A DNA stretch of 64,000 nt from Crocinitomicaceae bacterium (GTDB lineage Bacteria > Bacteroidota > Bacteroidia > Flavobacteriales_D > Crocinitomicaceae): NCBI GenBank assembly GCA_020635955.1, contig JACJYW010000008.1, positions 1 through 64,000 on the forward strand, in the 5' to 3' direction. The notes under the pieces are model-generated. The model saw nothing but the letters and a program-made list of their open reading frames with translations, did no database searches and was not told where the DNA came from. Each line of letters opens with the position of its first letter. Position 1 is the first letter of the stretch. Shown here in pieces: positions 34,922-43,647 of this stretch. Made by a program: the position numbers and the translations under genes.

Positions 34922-37474
34922 CTATTCCGAGATGGTCTCTTCTAACAAATTGTTTCTAGTAACCGTTGAATCAGTTACAACCAACGACTTATCGACCCAA
35001 CACGGAAAAATTACTGGTTGCACCTCCTTTAAAAGTTTTTTCTTGAATTGATTTATGTTTTGTCTTTTTAGATCTTTTTGTGAAAGCTCGATATAATTTA
35101 ATTCATCAGACATTGCGTTTATAGAAGAAATCTCTTCATTTACAATTTTCGACCATTCAGTTGCAGAAATAGATTCTAACTTGACTATTTTTTCCCCCGG
35201 TGTTGTTGCAGAATCAAAGGAATAAAAGATTCCATTTTCATTCCAGGCGATTACAACAGTTTTATAGCTCAATCTACTATTTAATGTGTAATTATATTTC
35301 CCTTTAGTCCCACTGATCTTGACGTAAGTGTTAAATTCCTTTGGAATATTGTATACATTAATTCGGTTGAATTGTTCCGCATCTGTTACAATCAATTGCC
35401 AGGATAAATAATCAATTTTTGTAGTCTTGTTATTGTTTTTAATTCGAACAGATTCTCTTGAACGACTGATTGAATACAAACAATCAATGTTCTTCCAACC
35501 AAGATTATTTATGTTAGCCCTGAAAATTGGTCGAGTTGATTGAATGGGTGTTCGCGTCTGCGTAACTTGAACAACAGAAGAGTCAATTCGGGATCTCGTA
35601 ACACTGATTGGAAAATTGTTTCTTGTTTGATTCTTTTTAATTCCCAATTCCAGATAAACCTTATCAATATTGTAGTTTAACTCTTTTTGATAAGTAGAGT
35701 TTTTGGATTGTATTTCACGTTCAATAGCATCACTATTTTCTTTTGACATTTTCAGATCTTTGATACGTTGTTCGGTCCAATATGCTTCATTTGTGCGGCG
35801 TGTAGCTTCTCTAATGATTTCACTTTTCTTTTGATAATAAGCTATAAGTTCTTTTTGAGCAGCACTGGAAATATCCACTTTTCCGTGATTCATAGCAGCA
35901 AATTCTTTGAATTTAGATCCGCCTCCCATTTTGTATGCAATTAGATCTACTTCACTAAGTGATTTATCTAAGTTGCTTATGTAGACTTCTAAAATGGCCG
36001 TGTTGCAGGAATTATGAATGTAGGGCATGCGCATTTCGAACTCCTTAGTTGCCAAATTGGTATTATTAAACTTTTTGTTCCAAATAGTTTGAACCACTGC
36101 AGGGTCAACTCCCATTATTGAAGCACCTTCAACTTCATCTCCTGATTGATAGTTTTCAACGTAGCAGAAAATGTCATTTATTTGTTCGAAAGTAACAGCC
36201 TGAGGAGTCATTAATGAACCTCCCCATTTTTTTCGTAATTCATTTACATATTTGTTATTAGTAAATCTTGATGCCTGTGAATTTTGTATATATAAATAAA
36301 ACAGGTCGTTTGATTTCCACCTTTCTTTTGCTCCTTTCAGAGAAGGACCAGTCATATCTCTGTCAGGGAGATGACAAGAACCACAGTTAGCTTCAAAAAG
36401 TGCCTTTCCTTTTTCAAAACAGCTTCTGTTGTCACCAAAGGAAGTATCCTGAGGAATACGTGGCAACATCATATTGAATGGCATTATGGCACTTAATTCA
36501 ACTTCTTGAACACTATTAGAATTCATTAATATTTCAGGACCTCCCGGAATAAAATTTGAGTTGGTTACACCTGAAGTCTTTTTAGTAAATGCAAATGAAA
36601 AGTATAGGCTGTCTTTAAAATCTTTATTGATAAATCCTTTGTTGTCCATCCACTTTTCATAACCGGGCGGGTAGAAATCCAGCTCTGTAATTTCTAGAGG
36701 AATCAGTGGGCTGGAGAGTGGTTTAGGGTCTTTCCATACAATCTCACCATTTGCATCCTTTTCACCATCATATAATTGCATACCAGTTTTTGAAGGGTCA
36801 GCAGGAACATCCACAATTAATTCCTTATTCAATTTAACACGTTCACCTACGGAAAAGGCATCAAAATAGAACATCCCGCCAGTTTCTAAAGTGTCACCAT
36901 CTTTAGTCATAGTATTCAATCCGGAATACATTATATCAGCTGGATTAAGTGCTTCCTGAACAATAAAATCAATTTGATCATTTGGTGTGTCAAAAGCTCC
37001 TGCCGGAACAAAGACAACTAAACCATTATTCGTTTCGATTACCGTGTCACTATCGTTAGATAACTTGAAGAGTTGTTGTTCCAAATACTGGTTTGCAGAG
37101 GCAAATAAACTATCATTTTCATCTAAATAAATTGTTGAGGGACTAGATTCCTGTTCCTTATTTATTTCATCTTTTGAAACTTCAATTGAGTCGGATAAAA
37201 TAACAACTGATATTGCAATTGCCCCCAGAATAACTAATAATATAAGCCCTTTAGTTAATAATATTTTAAGTTTCCAGTTACTGTAAGCTCTTTGAGCAGA
37301 ATTGAAAGCAGCAGCTCTTTTAAAACCAGAAGTGAATTCCTGATGGAATTGTACCTGATCCGCCAGCTCAGGATTGCGATTGATCTCAGCTTCAAATTGA
37401 GTCATTTCCTGATCGCTCATTTTGTTTAGCAGATAGTTTTCTATTTGTTCTATTATTTCTAATTCTTTTCTCAT
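34922..37474 (-). CDS. Anti-sigma-like membrane protein with periplasmic cytochrome c motif
   Basis: 850 residues. Residues 1-70 look like the cytoplasmic segment of an anti-sigma factor (IENYLLNKMSDQEMTQFEAE, then NPELADQVQFH). One membrane helix lies at 71-93. The periplasmic part starts with a ~200-residue beta region (VVFVPAGAFDTPNDQ, LETGGMFYFDAF, VDVPADPSKTG). A c-type haem site follows, CGSCH at 364-368 (F.EANCGSCHLP), with a candidate axial Met in GSLMTPQ (M422). A second ~400-residue region, rich in charged residues, ends the chain. The start overlaps the ECF sigma gene stop by four bases. Sensing of haem or redox state to release the sigma factor is inference. Confidence 0.8.
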   Translation of the reverse strand: MRKELEIIEQIENYLLNKMSDQEMTQFEAEINRNPELADQVQFHQEFTSGFKRAAAFNSAQRAYSNWKLKILLTKGLILLVILGAIAISVVILSDSIEVSKDEINKEQESSPSTIYLDENDSLFASANQYLEQQLFKLSNDSDTVIETNNGLVVFVPAGAFDTPNDQIDFIVQEALNPADIMYSGLNTMTKDGDTLETGGMFYFDAFSVGERVKLNKELIVDVPADPSKTGMQLYDGEKDANGEIVWKDPKPLSSPLIPLEITELDFYPPGYEKWMDNKGFINKDFKDSLYFSFAFTKKTSGVTNSNFIPGGPEILMNSNSVQEVELSAIMPFNMMLPRIPQDTSFGDNRSCFEKGKALFEANCGSCHLPDRDMTGPSLKGAKERWKSNDLFYLYIQNSQASRFTNNKYVNELRKKWGGSLMTPQAVTFEQINDIFCYVENYQSGDEVEGASIMGVDPAVVQTIWNKKFNNTNLATKEFEMRMPYIHNSCNTAILEVYISNLDKSLSEVDLIAYKMGGGSKFKEFAAMNHGKVDISSAAQKELIAYYQKKSEIIREATRRTNEAYWTEQRIKDLKMSKENSDAIEREIQSKNSTYQKELNYNIDKVYLELGIKKNQTRNNFPISVTRSRIDSSVVQVTQTRTPIQSTRPIFRANINNLGWKNIDCLYSISRSRESVRIKNNNKTTKIDYLSWQLIVTDAEQFNRINVYNIPKEFNTYVKISGTKGKYNYTLNSRLSYKTVVIAWNENGIFYSFDSATTPGEKIVKLESISATEWSKIVNEEISSINAMSDELNYIELSQKDLKRQNINQFKKKLLKEVQPVIFPCWVDKSLVVTDSTVTRNNLLEETISE

Positions 37475-38031
37475 GATAGCGGCTGTTTTTGGTTAGACAT
37501 TTCCAAGGCAAGTTTTCGTGCATTTTCCATGCACTTGTACTTCTGGACTTTTGCTGACTTAACAGTCTTGTAACCAAACTTCTTGGCTATGGCTTCCATA
37601 GAGAAAGCTCTGAAATAGAAAAGTTCTAGAATTGATCTACATTTGTTACCCAATTGCTGGATTACAGCATCAATGATCTGATATTTTTCCTCCTTTTGAA
37701 GTTGCTCGTTTATTTCATTTTCGTACCCTAGTTGATCAAGTTTTTCTTCGTCACTAATTCTAACTTTTTTCTTTCTCAATTCATTCAACCAAATGAATTT
37801 GCAGGTGTTAATCAGGAATCCATCAATTTTGATTTCTGTGTCTGCTTCTAATGTTTGTACTTTTTCGTACAAGACAACTAAAGCATCTTGAAAAACATCT
37901 AATGCTTCCTCTTTTGATCCGGAATTAATAAGTATGTATTTCTCAACCTTAGGGTAATAACTATATAAGCTTCTGAAGGCTTTGTCGACTTGATCGTGGA
38001 GTAAAAAATGTATGATCTTACCTTGGTTCAT
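37471..38031 (-). CDS. ECF-type RNA polymerase sigma factor
   Basis: 186 residues of the sigma-70 ECF class. Region 2 is near residues 10-80 (YILINSGSKEEALDVFQDALVVLYEK, FLINTCKFIWLNELRKKK), and region 4 is near 118-175 with the helix-turn-helix SMEAIAKKFGYKTVKSAKVQKYKCMENAR. It recruits RNA polymerase to a special promoter set. The overlapping 850-aa gene downstream is the obvious regulatory partner. It lies 49 bases after the EI24-like gene on the same strand. Target promoters are not identifiable here. Confidence 0.93.
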   Translation of the reverse strand: MNQGKIIHFLLHDQVDKAFRSLYSYYPKVEKYILINSGSKEEALDVFQDALVVLYEKVQTLEADTEIKIDGFLINTCKFIWLNELRKKKVRISDEEKLDQLGYENEINEQLQKEEKYQIIDAVIQQLGNKCRSILELFYFRAFSMEAIAKKFGYKTVKSAKVQKYKCMENARKLALEMSNQKQPLS

Positions 38032-38080
38032 AATTAATATCTTTCCCTAAGATGTAAGAAGGATAAAAAGGTAACCTAAA

Positions 38081-38848
38081 TTATTTCTTACTCTTCCTAA
38101 ACTCCTCAATTTTCTCCACAGTATTAATGGTGGCGGCAGCTGTTGAAAAGGGCAATGCGATACACATCCCCACAATCGGTATCATTAATAGCAACATAAA
38201 AATAGTGCCATTACCCACGGCTACTCCTCTGTGTTTATTGACAAAGGCCACGGATTGCTTATATCCCGCATGACGCTCAAGGGTGTAATCCATATTTCCG
38301 AATCCGGCATAAAATGCGCCAACGAAAAAGATCAGGATCGCAGAAAACCAACCCAACACCGGAATGAGACTCATGATCAGTAATCCTAAAGTGATGAGTA
38401 ATTCAAAAATGATATTTCTTAAATTGATGCGGGAAGCTCTTAATATGGTCCCAATAAATTCTTGCGGAGTATTGGTGATATCCAATTCTTTACCGGTTAA
38501 ATGCATTTCTATCTTTTCAGAGATAGGTGTCATAAACGGTGCAGCCAGTGCCATGACGATATGCTTATAGAGAATAAAACCAAGTACACCCACAATGATC
38601 CCTCCAATAACATTACTAATGGATCGTATGCTTTCTTCCCAGAATCCAAAAGGCCAAAGATCGGCGATATAGGCACCAACGTTATCGGATAGGTAATAGG
38701 CCAAAGCGATAATTCCGGCACCAATGAGTAATCCCAATAAGGCAGGAAGTAGGGTATATCTCCAAAGCTTTAATTCGGTAAAAAGGCGAATAGACTTACC
38801 GTAATTCCCAATAGCGCTCTGGAAATCTTTAAAGAACATGCTAGCCAT
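38081..38848 (-). CDS. EI24/CysZ-like multi-pass membrane protein
   Basis: 255 residues with about four to five membrane helices and the EI24 signatures: LKLWRYTLLPALLGLLIG at the start, LAAPFMTPISEKIEMHLTG in the first third, and a conserved YAGFGNMDYTLERH loop. The family includes CysZ, an inner-membrane sulfate permease, and the eukaryotic EI24; sulfate transport is not proven for such distant members. The start overlaps the CAP gene end by eight bases. Confidence 0.85.
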   Translation of the reverse strand: MASMFFKDFQSAIGNYGKSIRLFTELKLWRYTLLPALLGLLIGAGIIALAYYLSDNVGAYIADLWPFGFWEESIRSISNVIGGIIVGVLGFILYKHIVMALAAPFMTPISEKIEMHLTGKELDITNTPQEFIGTILRASRINLRNIIFELLITLGLLIMSLIPVLGWFSAILIFFVGAFYAGFGNMDYTLERHAGYKQSVAFVNKHRGVAVGNGTIFMLLLMIPIVGMCIALPFSTAAATINTVEKIEEFRKSKK

Positions 38849-40019
38849 AATCTAGTACTGTACCTAATTTATAGGTTTTATGAGGCTTTATACTAACACC
38901 GATCCTTTTAAATGATCGTCTTAATATATTCTCTCGGTGCCCTTTCTGCTCACTATTTATATCCACGAGCAAACCTATTACAATGTCATAAGGCGTCATT
39001 CTGCCATAAGTGCAATTTTCCCCGCTTCCGGATGCCCCAAATTTCTTGAATCGATCTTTTCTGGTACTTCCATCTGAAGAAACATGACCTGTTGCACCGT
39101 GTTCTCCAATATCTGTTGCATGGAAATCGGCAGCTTTCTTAAGATTATCATCAGGAAACAACAAAGGAAGAGGTTCAATCTCATTGAGTTCCTTAACTAA
39201 GGACCTCCCGTGTTCTGTATTGCTGAGTTCTGGTTTATCATTGAAATACTTTGCAACGTAAGTTTTGTTAAATAACTTGGGATCCATGCGAACCAGATTA
39301 TGCAAATAGATGACCTGTTTTTCTAATTCAGACAATGAAGGATTGTTGTATGCTGTATTTGCTAAAAAATATTTTGGATGCTTATATTCCTTGAAATTAT
39401 AGCCATCTTCAGGATAAATTGTTAATGGGTCATATTTAAGGGGCATATGCTCGGAGGAAAAGGTTTTATCCATCCAATCCAGCAAAATTAAAGCTTTTGA
39501 TTGCTCTTCATTAAAATAATACTCAATGGAACGTTCAAATAAACTGTCCTGAACCTCATTAAGGTAATGGTTTTGAAGGAAATCTTCTGAATTATTAAAT
39601 ACCATGAACCAATTGTCAAGAATTTCAATGGTTTTTTCTAGATCTCCAGACTTTAAAGTGACATTTAGATTTTTTAACGATTGTCTTTGAAGGTTTTGTG
39701 AAAACCCCTTATCAAATTCAGTGAGCTTTTCTGAGTTTTTCAAAAGATCAAAGGTTGCTTTTGTCAGATCAATTTTTGTTTCGTAATTATCCTGCTGACT
39801 ATAAAAGAGACCAAAAGCCATTGCATATCCGTAGTATGAATTTTCTGGAAACTCAGCTCTTAGCTTGGATGCTGTTTTATAAACGGATGAATATTTTTTG
39901 CCTTTGATTTTCGCTTCTATTGCTGCTTTATTCTTTTCGAATGAAGGATCTTCTTGTCCAAAAACACAAATTGAAATTAATGTCGAACAAAAGAATAGAA
40001 ATGAAACAAATAATTTCAT
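38841..40019 (-). CDS. Secreted CAP (SCP/PR-1) domain protein
   Basis: 392 residues with signal peptide (ending ICVFGQ). The first ~235 residues are a helical region with no recognised domain. The C-terminal ~150 residues are a CAP domain: HNLVRMDPKLFNKTYV, AADFHATDIGEHGATGHVSSDGS, GENCTYG and GHRENILRRSFKRIGVSI, including the conserved His and Glu of the CAP cavity. These domains act extracellularly in lipid binding, proteolysis or adhesion. It follows the carboxylase gene by ten bases and overlaps the EI24-like gene. Confidence 0.85.
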   Translation of the reverse strand: MKLFVSFLFFCSTLISICVFGQEDPSFEKNKAAIEAKIKGKKYSSVYKTASKLRAEFPENSYYGYAMAFGLFYSQQDNYETKIDLTKATFDLLKNSEKLTEFDKGFSQNLQRQSLKNLNVTLKSGDLEKTIEILDNWFMVFNNSEDFLQNHYLNEVQDSLFERSIEYYFNEEQSKALILLDWMDKTFSSEHMPLKYDPLTIYPEDGYNFKEYKHPKYFLANTAYNNPSLSELEKQVIYLHNLVRMDPKLFNKTYVAKYFNDKPELSNTEHGRSLVKELNEIEPLPLLFPDDNLKKAADFHATDIGEHGATGHVSSDGSTRKDRFKKFGASGSGENCTYGRMTPYDIVIGLLVDINSEQKGHRENILRRSFKRIGVSIKPHKTYKLGTVLDYG

Positions 40020-40029
40020 CTGAAATGCT

Positions 40030-41574
40030 TTATAACGGAATATTGCCGTGCTTTTTCTTAGGCAAATGAGCCACTTTGTTCTTCAACATATCAAATGCAC
40101 GAATAAGCTTCTGTCTGGTTTGACCAGGTTCAATCACCTCATCTATAAAGCCATGTTTAGCTGCATTGTATGGATTAGCAAACAACTCAGCATATTCAGC
40201 CTCTTTCTCAGCATGCTTTGCCACCGGATCAGCTGCTTCATCAATTTCTTTTTTGAAGATGATCTCAGCAGCACCTTTAGCTCCCATTACTGCAATTTCA
40301 GCAGATGGCCATGCATAGTTCATATCAGCACCAATGTGTTTTGAGTTCATTACGTCATAAGCTCCACCGTAGGCTTTACGAGTGATAACTGTAATTCTTG
40401 GAACTGTTGCTTCACAGAAAGCATACAACAATTTCGCTCCATTGCTGATGATACCATTCCACTCCTGATCAGTTCCCGGTAAGAATCCAGGTACGTCTTC
40501 TAATACCAAAAGAGGAATATTGAAGGAATCACAAAAACGCACGAAACGTCCTGCTTTGTTAGATGAATCAATATCTAAAACTCCGGCTAAGAAAGCTGGT
40601 TGATTGGCAACAATACCAATTGATTTTCCTTGTAAGAAGGCAAAACCGCACACAATATTTTGCGCGTAGTTTTCCTGTACTTCATAGAATGATCCTGGAT
40701 CAACCACTGATCTGATCACATCTTTAATATCGTAAGGAGTATTTGGATTATCAGGAATAATGCTGTTCAATTCTTCTCTCCACTCATCATCAATTGGATC
40801 ATAATGGTATTTAGGAGATTCTTCTTCACAGTTTTGCGGAAGATATGAAAGCAATTTCTTGATATCGTTGATACATTTCAGGTCATTTTCAACAGAGAAG
40901 TGAGCCACTCCTGATTTTTCAGAATGCGTTGACGCACCTCCTAATTCTTCTGAGGTCACCTCTTCGTGTGTTACGGTTTTCACCACGTTAGGTCCGGTAA
41001 CGAACATAAAAGAAGAGGCCTGAACCATATAAATGAAATCGGTCAAAGCAGGCGAATAAACGGCACCACCGGCGCATGGCCCCATGATGGCAGATATTTG
41101 CGGAATTACTCCTGACGCCAGCGTGTTTCTATAAAAGATATCTGCATATCCTCCTAAAGAAACCACACCTTCCTGAATACGAGCTCCACCTGAATCATTT
41201 AAACCGATCAACGGAATACCGTTTTGAAGAGCAAGGTCCATAATGCGCACGATCTTCTTGGCGTGAATCTCAGCCAACGATCCTCCAAAAACGGTAAAAT
41301 CCTGCGAAAACACATAAACCGGACGACCGTGAACTTTACCATATCCGGTAATGACACCATCACCTAAAAATTGTTGTTTTTCTAAACCAAAATTGCTTGA
41401 ACGGTGCGTAGCCAGCATCCCGATCTCTTCAAAAGTACCTTCGTCCAACAGCAATTTAACACGCTCTCTGGCGGTTAGTTTTCCTTTAGCATGTTGCGAA
41501 TCAATACGCTTTTCTCCACCACCTTGTAAGGCTTCAGCTTGTTTGCTTTTCAGTAAGTCTAGTTTAGAACTCAT
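40030..41574 (-). CDS. pccB: Acyl-CoA carboxylase beta subunit (propionyl-CoA carboxylase type)
   Basis: 514 residues, the biotin-dependent carboxyltransferase that moves CO2 from carboxybiotin to propionyl-CoA. Both halves are present: GGARIQEGV and [20 protein letters not shown] in the N-terminal crotonase-like half, [21 protein letters not shown] and [17 protein letters not shown] in the C-terminal half. The length fits PccB/MmdA; decarboxylase-type use cannot be excluded by sequence alone. The biotin carboxylase/carrier subunit is not in the window. It leads the minus-strand run toward the sigma factor. Confidence 0.92.
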   Translation of the reverse strand: MSSKLDLLKSKQAEALQGGGEKRIDSQHAKGKLTARERVKLLLDEGTFEEIGMLATHRSSNFGLEKQQFLGDGVITGYGKVHGRPVYVFSQDFTVFGGSLAEIHAKKIVRIMDLALQNGIPLIGLNDSGGARIQEGVVSLGGYADIFYRNTLASGVIPQISAIMGPCAGGAVYSPALTDFIYMVQASSFMFVTGPNVVKTVTHEEVTSEELGGASTHSEKSGVAHFSVENDLKCINDIKKLLSYLPQNCEEESPKYHYDPIDDEWREELNSIIPDNPNTPYDIKDVIRSVVDPGSFYEVQENYAQNIVCGFAFLQGKSIGIVANQPAFLAGVLDIDSSNKAGRFVRFCDSFNIPLLVLEDVPGFLPGTDQEWNGIISNGAKLLYAFCEATVPRITVITRKAYGGAYDVMNSKHIGADMNYAWPSAEIAVMGAKGAAEIIFKKEIDEAADPVAKHAEKEAEYAELFANPYNAAKHGFIDEVIEPGQTRQKLIRAFDMLKNKVAHLPKKKHGNIPL

Positions 41575-41726
41575 TCGTTAGGATTTATTAGGAAGTTAAA
41601 GGTAGTTATTTTTATTAGAAGCAAGACCGCTTTCCCGCCGCTGGCGTTAAAGCTGAAAGACCGTTCGGCGATCACACAATCGCGTGATCCTGCCTTCACT
41701 TTAAGAAGCAAGACTTTAACTAATTT

Positions 41727-41839
41727 GTCATCTCTACTTGAGCAAACTGGCATATTCTCGATACAATTTTTTGGTTTAATCGAGTGGACACTGAAAGTGG
41801 ATGTATCGAGATGACACCAAAAAATCACTCGAACAAACC
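41727..41839. repeat. Intergenic repeat (TTCTCGATACAAT...ACTCGAACAAACC family, with GTCATCTC ends)
   Basis: GTCATCTC (41727-41734) and GAGATGAC (41808-41815) form an inverted pair around TTCTCGATACAATTTTTTGG and CGAG segments; CACTCGAACAAACC follows. Similar modules lie at 43466-43509 and 46421-46464. A 94-codon frame across it is not a gene. Confidence 0.6.
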
Positions 41840-41861
41840 TATTCGGAATCATCAATAGATC

Positions 41862-43400
41862 CTACTCCACCACAAATTTCTCAGAAGCCAGAACGCCATT
41901 TGACCCTTCAAGGCTTAGAATGTAATGACCTGAGGCCAAGTGCTCAACATTGACAATGTATGTGTTGTTAGTCAAATTGGCTGGCCATTCCATGAGCATT
42001 TTGCCGGAGAGATCGTGGATGCGAAACACCTCATTTTGATCGGAGCTGAATTCTGGCAAGTAAACAAAGAGATTGTTGGCTGTGGGGTTGGGGTAGAGTA
42101 AAAGTTCCAATGTTGGATTTTCTGTGATAGAACCATATTGCTGACAACCGGGCACCAAACATCCCACTGAGTCTGTTTTCAATAACCATGCAAATTGTGA
42201 AGGTTGCCCCATACCAAATAGATATGGGTCCCAGGCATTACCACACAATACATATCCCCCGTCTGTTGTTTGTTGTACATTATAAATCTGGTTAGTTGGT
42301 CCATTGAAATTATCGTATGGCGGTCCTACATATGAAAAATAACTGTCCCAAATAATATTTCCAGTGCCATCAAATTTGATCATCCAACCTTGTACCAATG
42401 TATCTGTAAATCTGTGTCCTACTCCAACAAATTCATTCACTCCAATTTTAATAATATCAGTACATTTAGTAAACATTTGATCGGCATCATAGTGGTACAT
42501 AAATAAATCCCATTCTCGATCCATATTTGAATCTATTTTCACTATTTGTGATCTAAACATAACAGCATTATTATCTACAAGGTATTCACCATTCGTTCCA
42601 CCATAGATAAATCCGTTATCTGAAGTTGAAACTATTGGGTTTGAATAACTATCCCACTTATGTTGCCAATCGGTCCAGGTCCAAAGTGTGTCCAAATTAT
42701 AATTCGTTTTAATAATTCTTGTATACTTCCTTGATAAGGTATCGTGAGCACCTATTTTATTAAAAAAGGAAGTGAAAATGAGCCCATCATTGACATCAAG
42801 CACATCTCCTGGTATCCATGTATAATAACCTGTTTCCAAAAGCGTTTTGTTGAACTTAATCAAATTACCATCCTTATTACATTTAAAATATCCAAAATAG
42901 AGATCGCCTGTCAACGTATCACTTAATTGTCCTGCAAAGAAATAAGATGAATCTAAATCTTTCTGATAAACAGTACTAACAGCACCATTTTTAAACCCAT
43001 GATAAAAAAAGGTTGAATCTAGATGATGCACATAAACACTGTCTTCTGTTGGTGAATACTCGCAGAGCAAATAATACAATCCTGTAGAACAAAGAGTCAC
43101 TAATTTTTGCCCATGATTTTCAATGAGATTAGCCCCTAATGAATAGATACTAACACTATCAGAATGTAGTATTTTTTGGCTAATCACATTTCCTAATGTA
43201 TCGATCCTTACAAATGTTTGATCCCATACATTAGGATCAACCTGGTTGCGCACTGTCCCTGACAAATAATAACAACTATCCGTTGCAAAAACAGAATTAA
43301 ATTGAGTTTGTTCACTATTCAGCGGATACCACTCATTCAAAGCAGGCTGCGCAAACCCTAAAGATGACCACGCCAATAATATGAAAATCAGCTTTTTCAC
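41862..43400 (-). CDS. T9SS-exported protein, unknown beta-propeller-like body
   Basis: 512 residues from a GTG start, with signal peptide (MKKLIFILLAWSSLGFAQ). The body has recurring FVRIDTLGNVI, KCNKDGNLIKFN, KTNYNLDTLWTW and MIKFDGTGNIIWDSYF segments, as in delta-60-type or kelch-like propellers of the T9SS cargo class, and LLKTDSVGCLVPGC, a common junction before the sorting domain. The end is a T9SS sorting domain (LLYPNPTANNLFVYL, ...ASEKFVVE). Function unknown. It is bracketed by intergenic repeats. Confidence 0.85.
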   Translation of the reverse strand: MKKLIFILLAWSSLGFAQPALNEWYPLNSEQTQFNSVFATDSCYYLSGTVRNQVDPNVWDQTFVRIDTLGNVISQKILHSDSVSIYSLGANLIENHGQKLVTLCSTGLYYLLCEYSPTEDSVYVHHLDSTFFYHGFKNGAVSTVYQKDLDSSYFFAGQLSDTLTGDLYFGYFKCNKDGNLIKFNKTLLETGYYTWIPGDVLDVNDGLIFTSFFNKIGAHDTLSRKYTRIIKTNYNLDTLWTWTDWQHKWDSYSNPIVSTSDNGFIYGGTNGEYLVDNNAVMFRSQIVKIDSNMDREWDLFMYHYDADQMFTKCTDIIKIGVNEFVGVGHRFTDTLVQGWMIKFDGTGNIIWDSYFSYVGPPYDNFNGPTNQIYNVQQTTDGGYVLCGNAWDPYLFGMGQPSQFAWLLKTDSVGCLVPGCQQYGSITENPTLELLLYPNPTANNLFVYLPEFSSDQNEVFRIHDLSGKMLMEWPANLTNNTYIVNVEHLASGHYILSLEGSNGVLASEKFVVE

Positions 43401-43431
43401 TTCATCTGCAATTTAGGGAAATTTTACCACT

Positions 43432-43509
43432 GTCATGCTGAGCGGAGTCGAAGCATGTTTCAATTGTTCTCGATACAATCACGCCACGGCGTGATCACTC
43501 GAACAAACC
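43432..43509. repeat. Intergenic repeat with ATCACGCC palindrome
   Basis: It begins GTCATGCTGAGCGGAGTCG and contains GTTCTCGATACAATCACGCC, then ACGGCGTGATCACTCGAACA. ATCACGCC and GGCGTGAT pair over eight bases. The second part (43466-43509) recurs at 46421-46464 with three differences. Confidence 0.7.
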
Positions 43510-43587
43510 GAGTTGAACCGGCTCCAATGCATTAACATAGGGGTTTTTTGTCTTGCCTCTTGCCTCTTAAACCTTGCCTCTCTAAAA

Positions 43588-43620
43588 CAAAAAACCCCGG
43601 TCCTGAACGAAGAACCGGGG
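43588..43620 (-). terminator. Rho-independent terminator
   Basis: Read on the minus strand, CCCCGGTTC pairs with GGACCGGGG and is followed by a T6 run. It lies 28 bases after the stop of the OmpA fusion gene. Confidence 0.88.
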
Positions 43621-43647
43621 CAACAGATTGCTATGAGAAAACAATGA

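Noticed and set aside
41571..41855. 94-codon frame on the minus strand
   Set aside because: It runs across an intergenic repeat element, overlaps the start of pccB, and has no signal, domain or usual composition.
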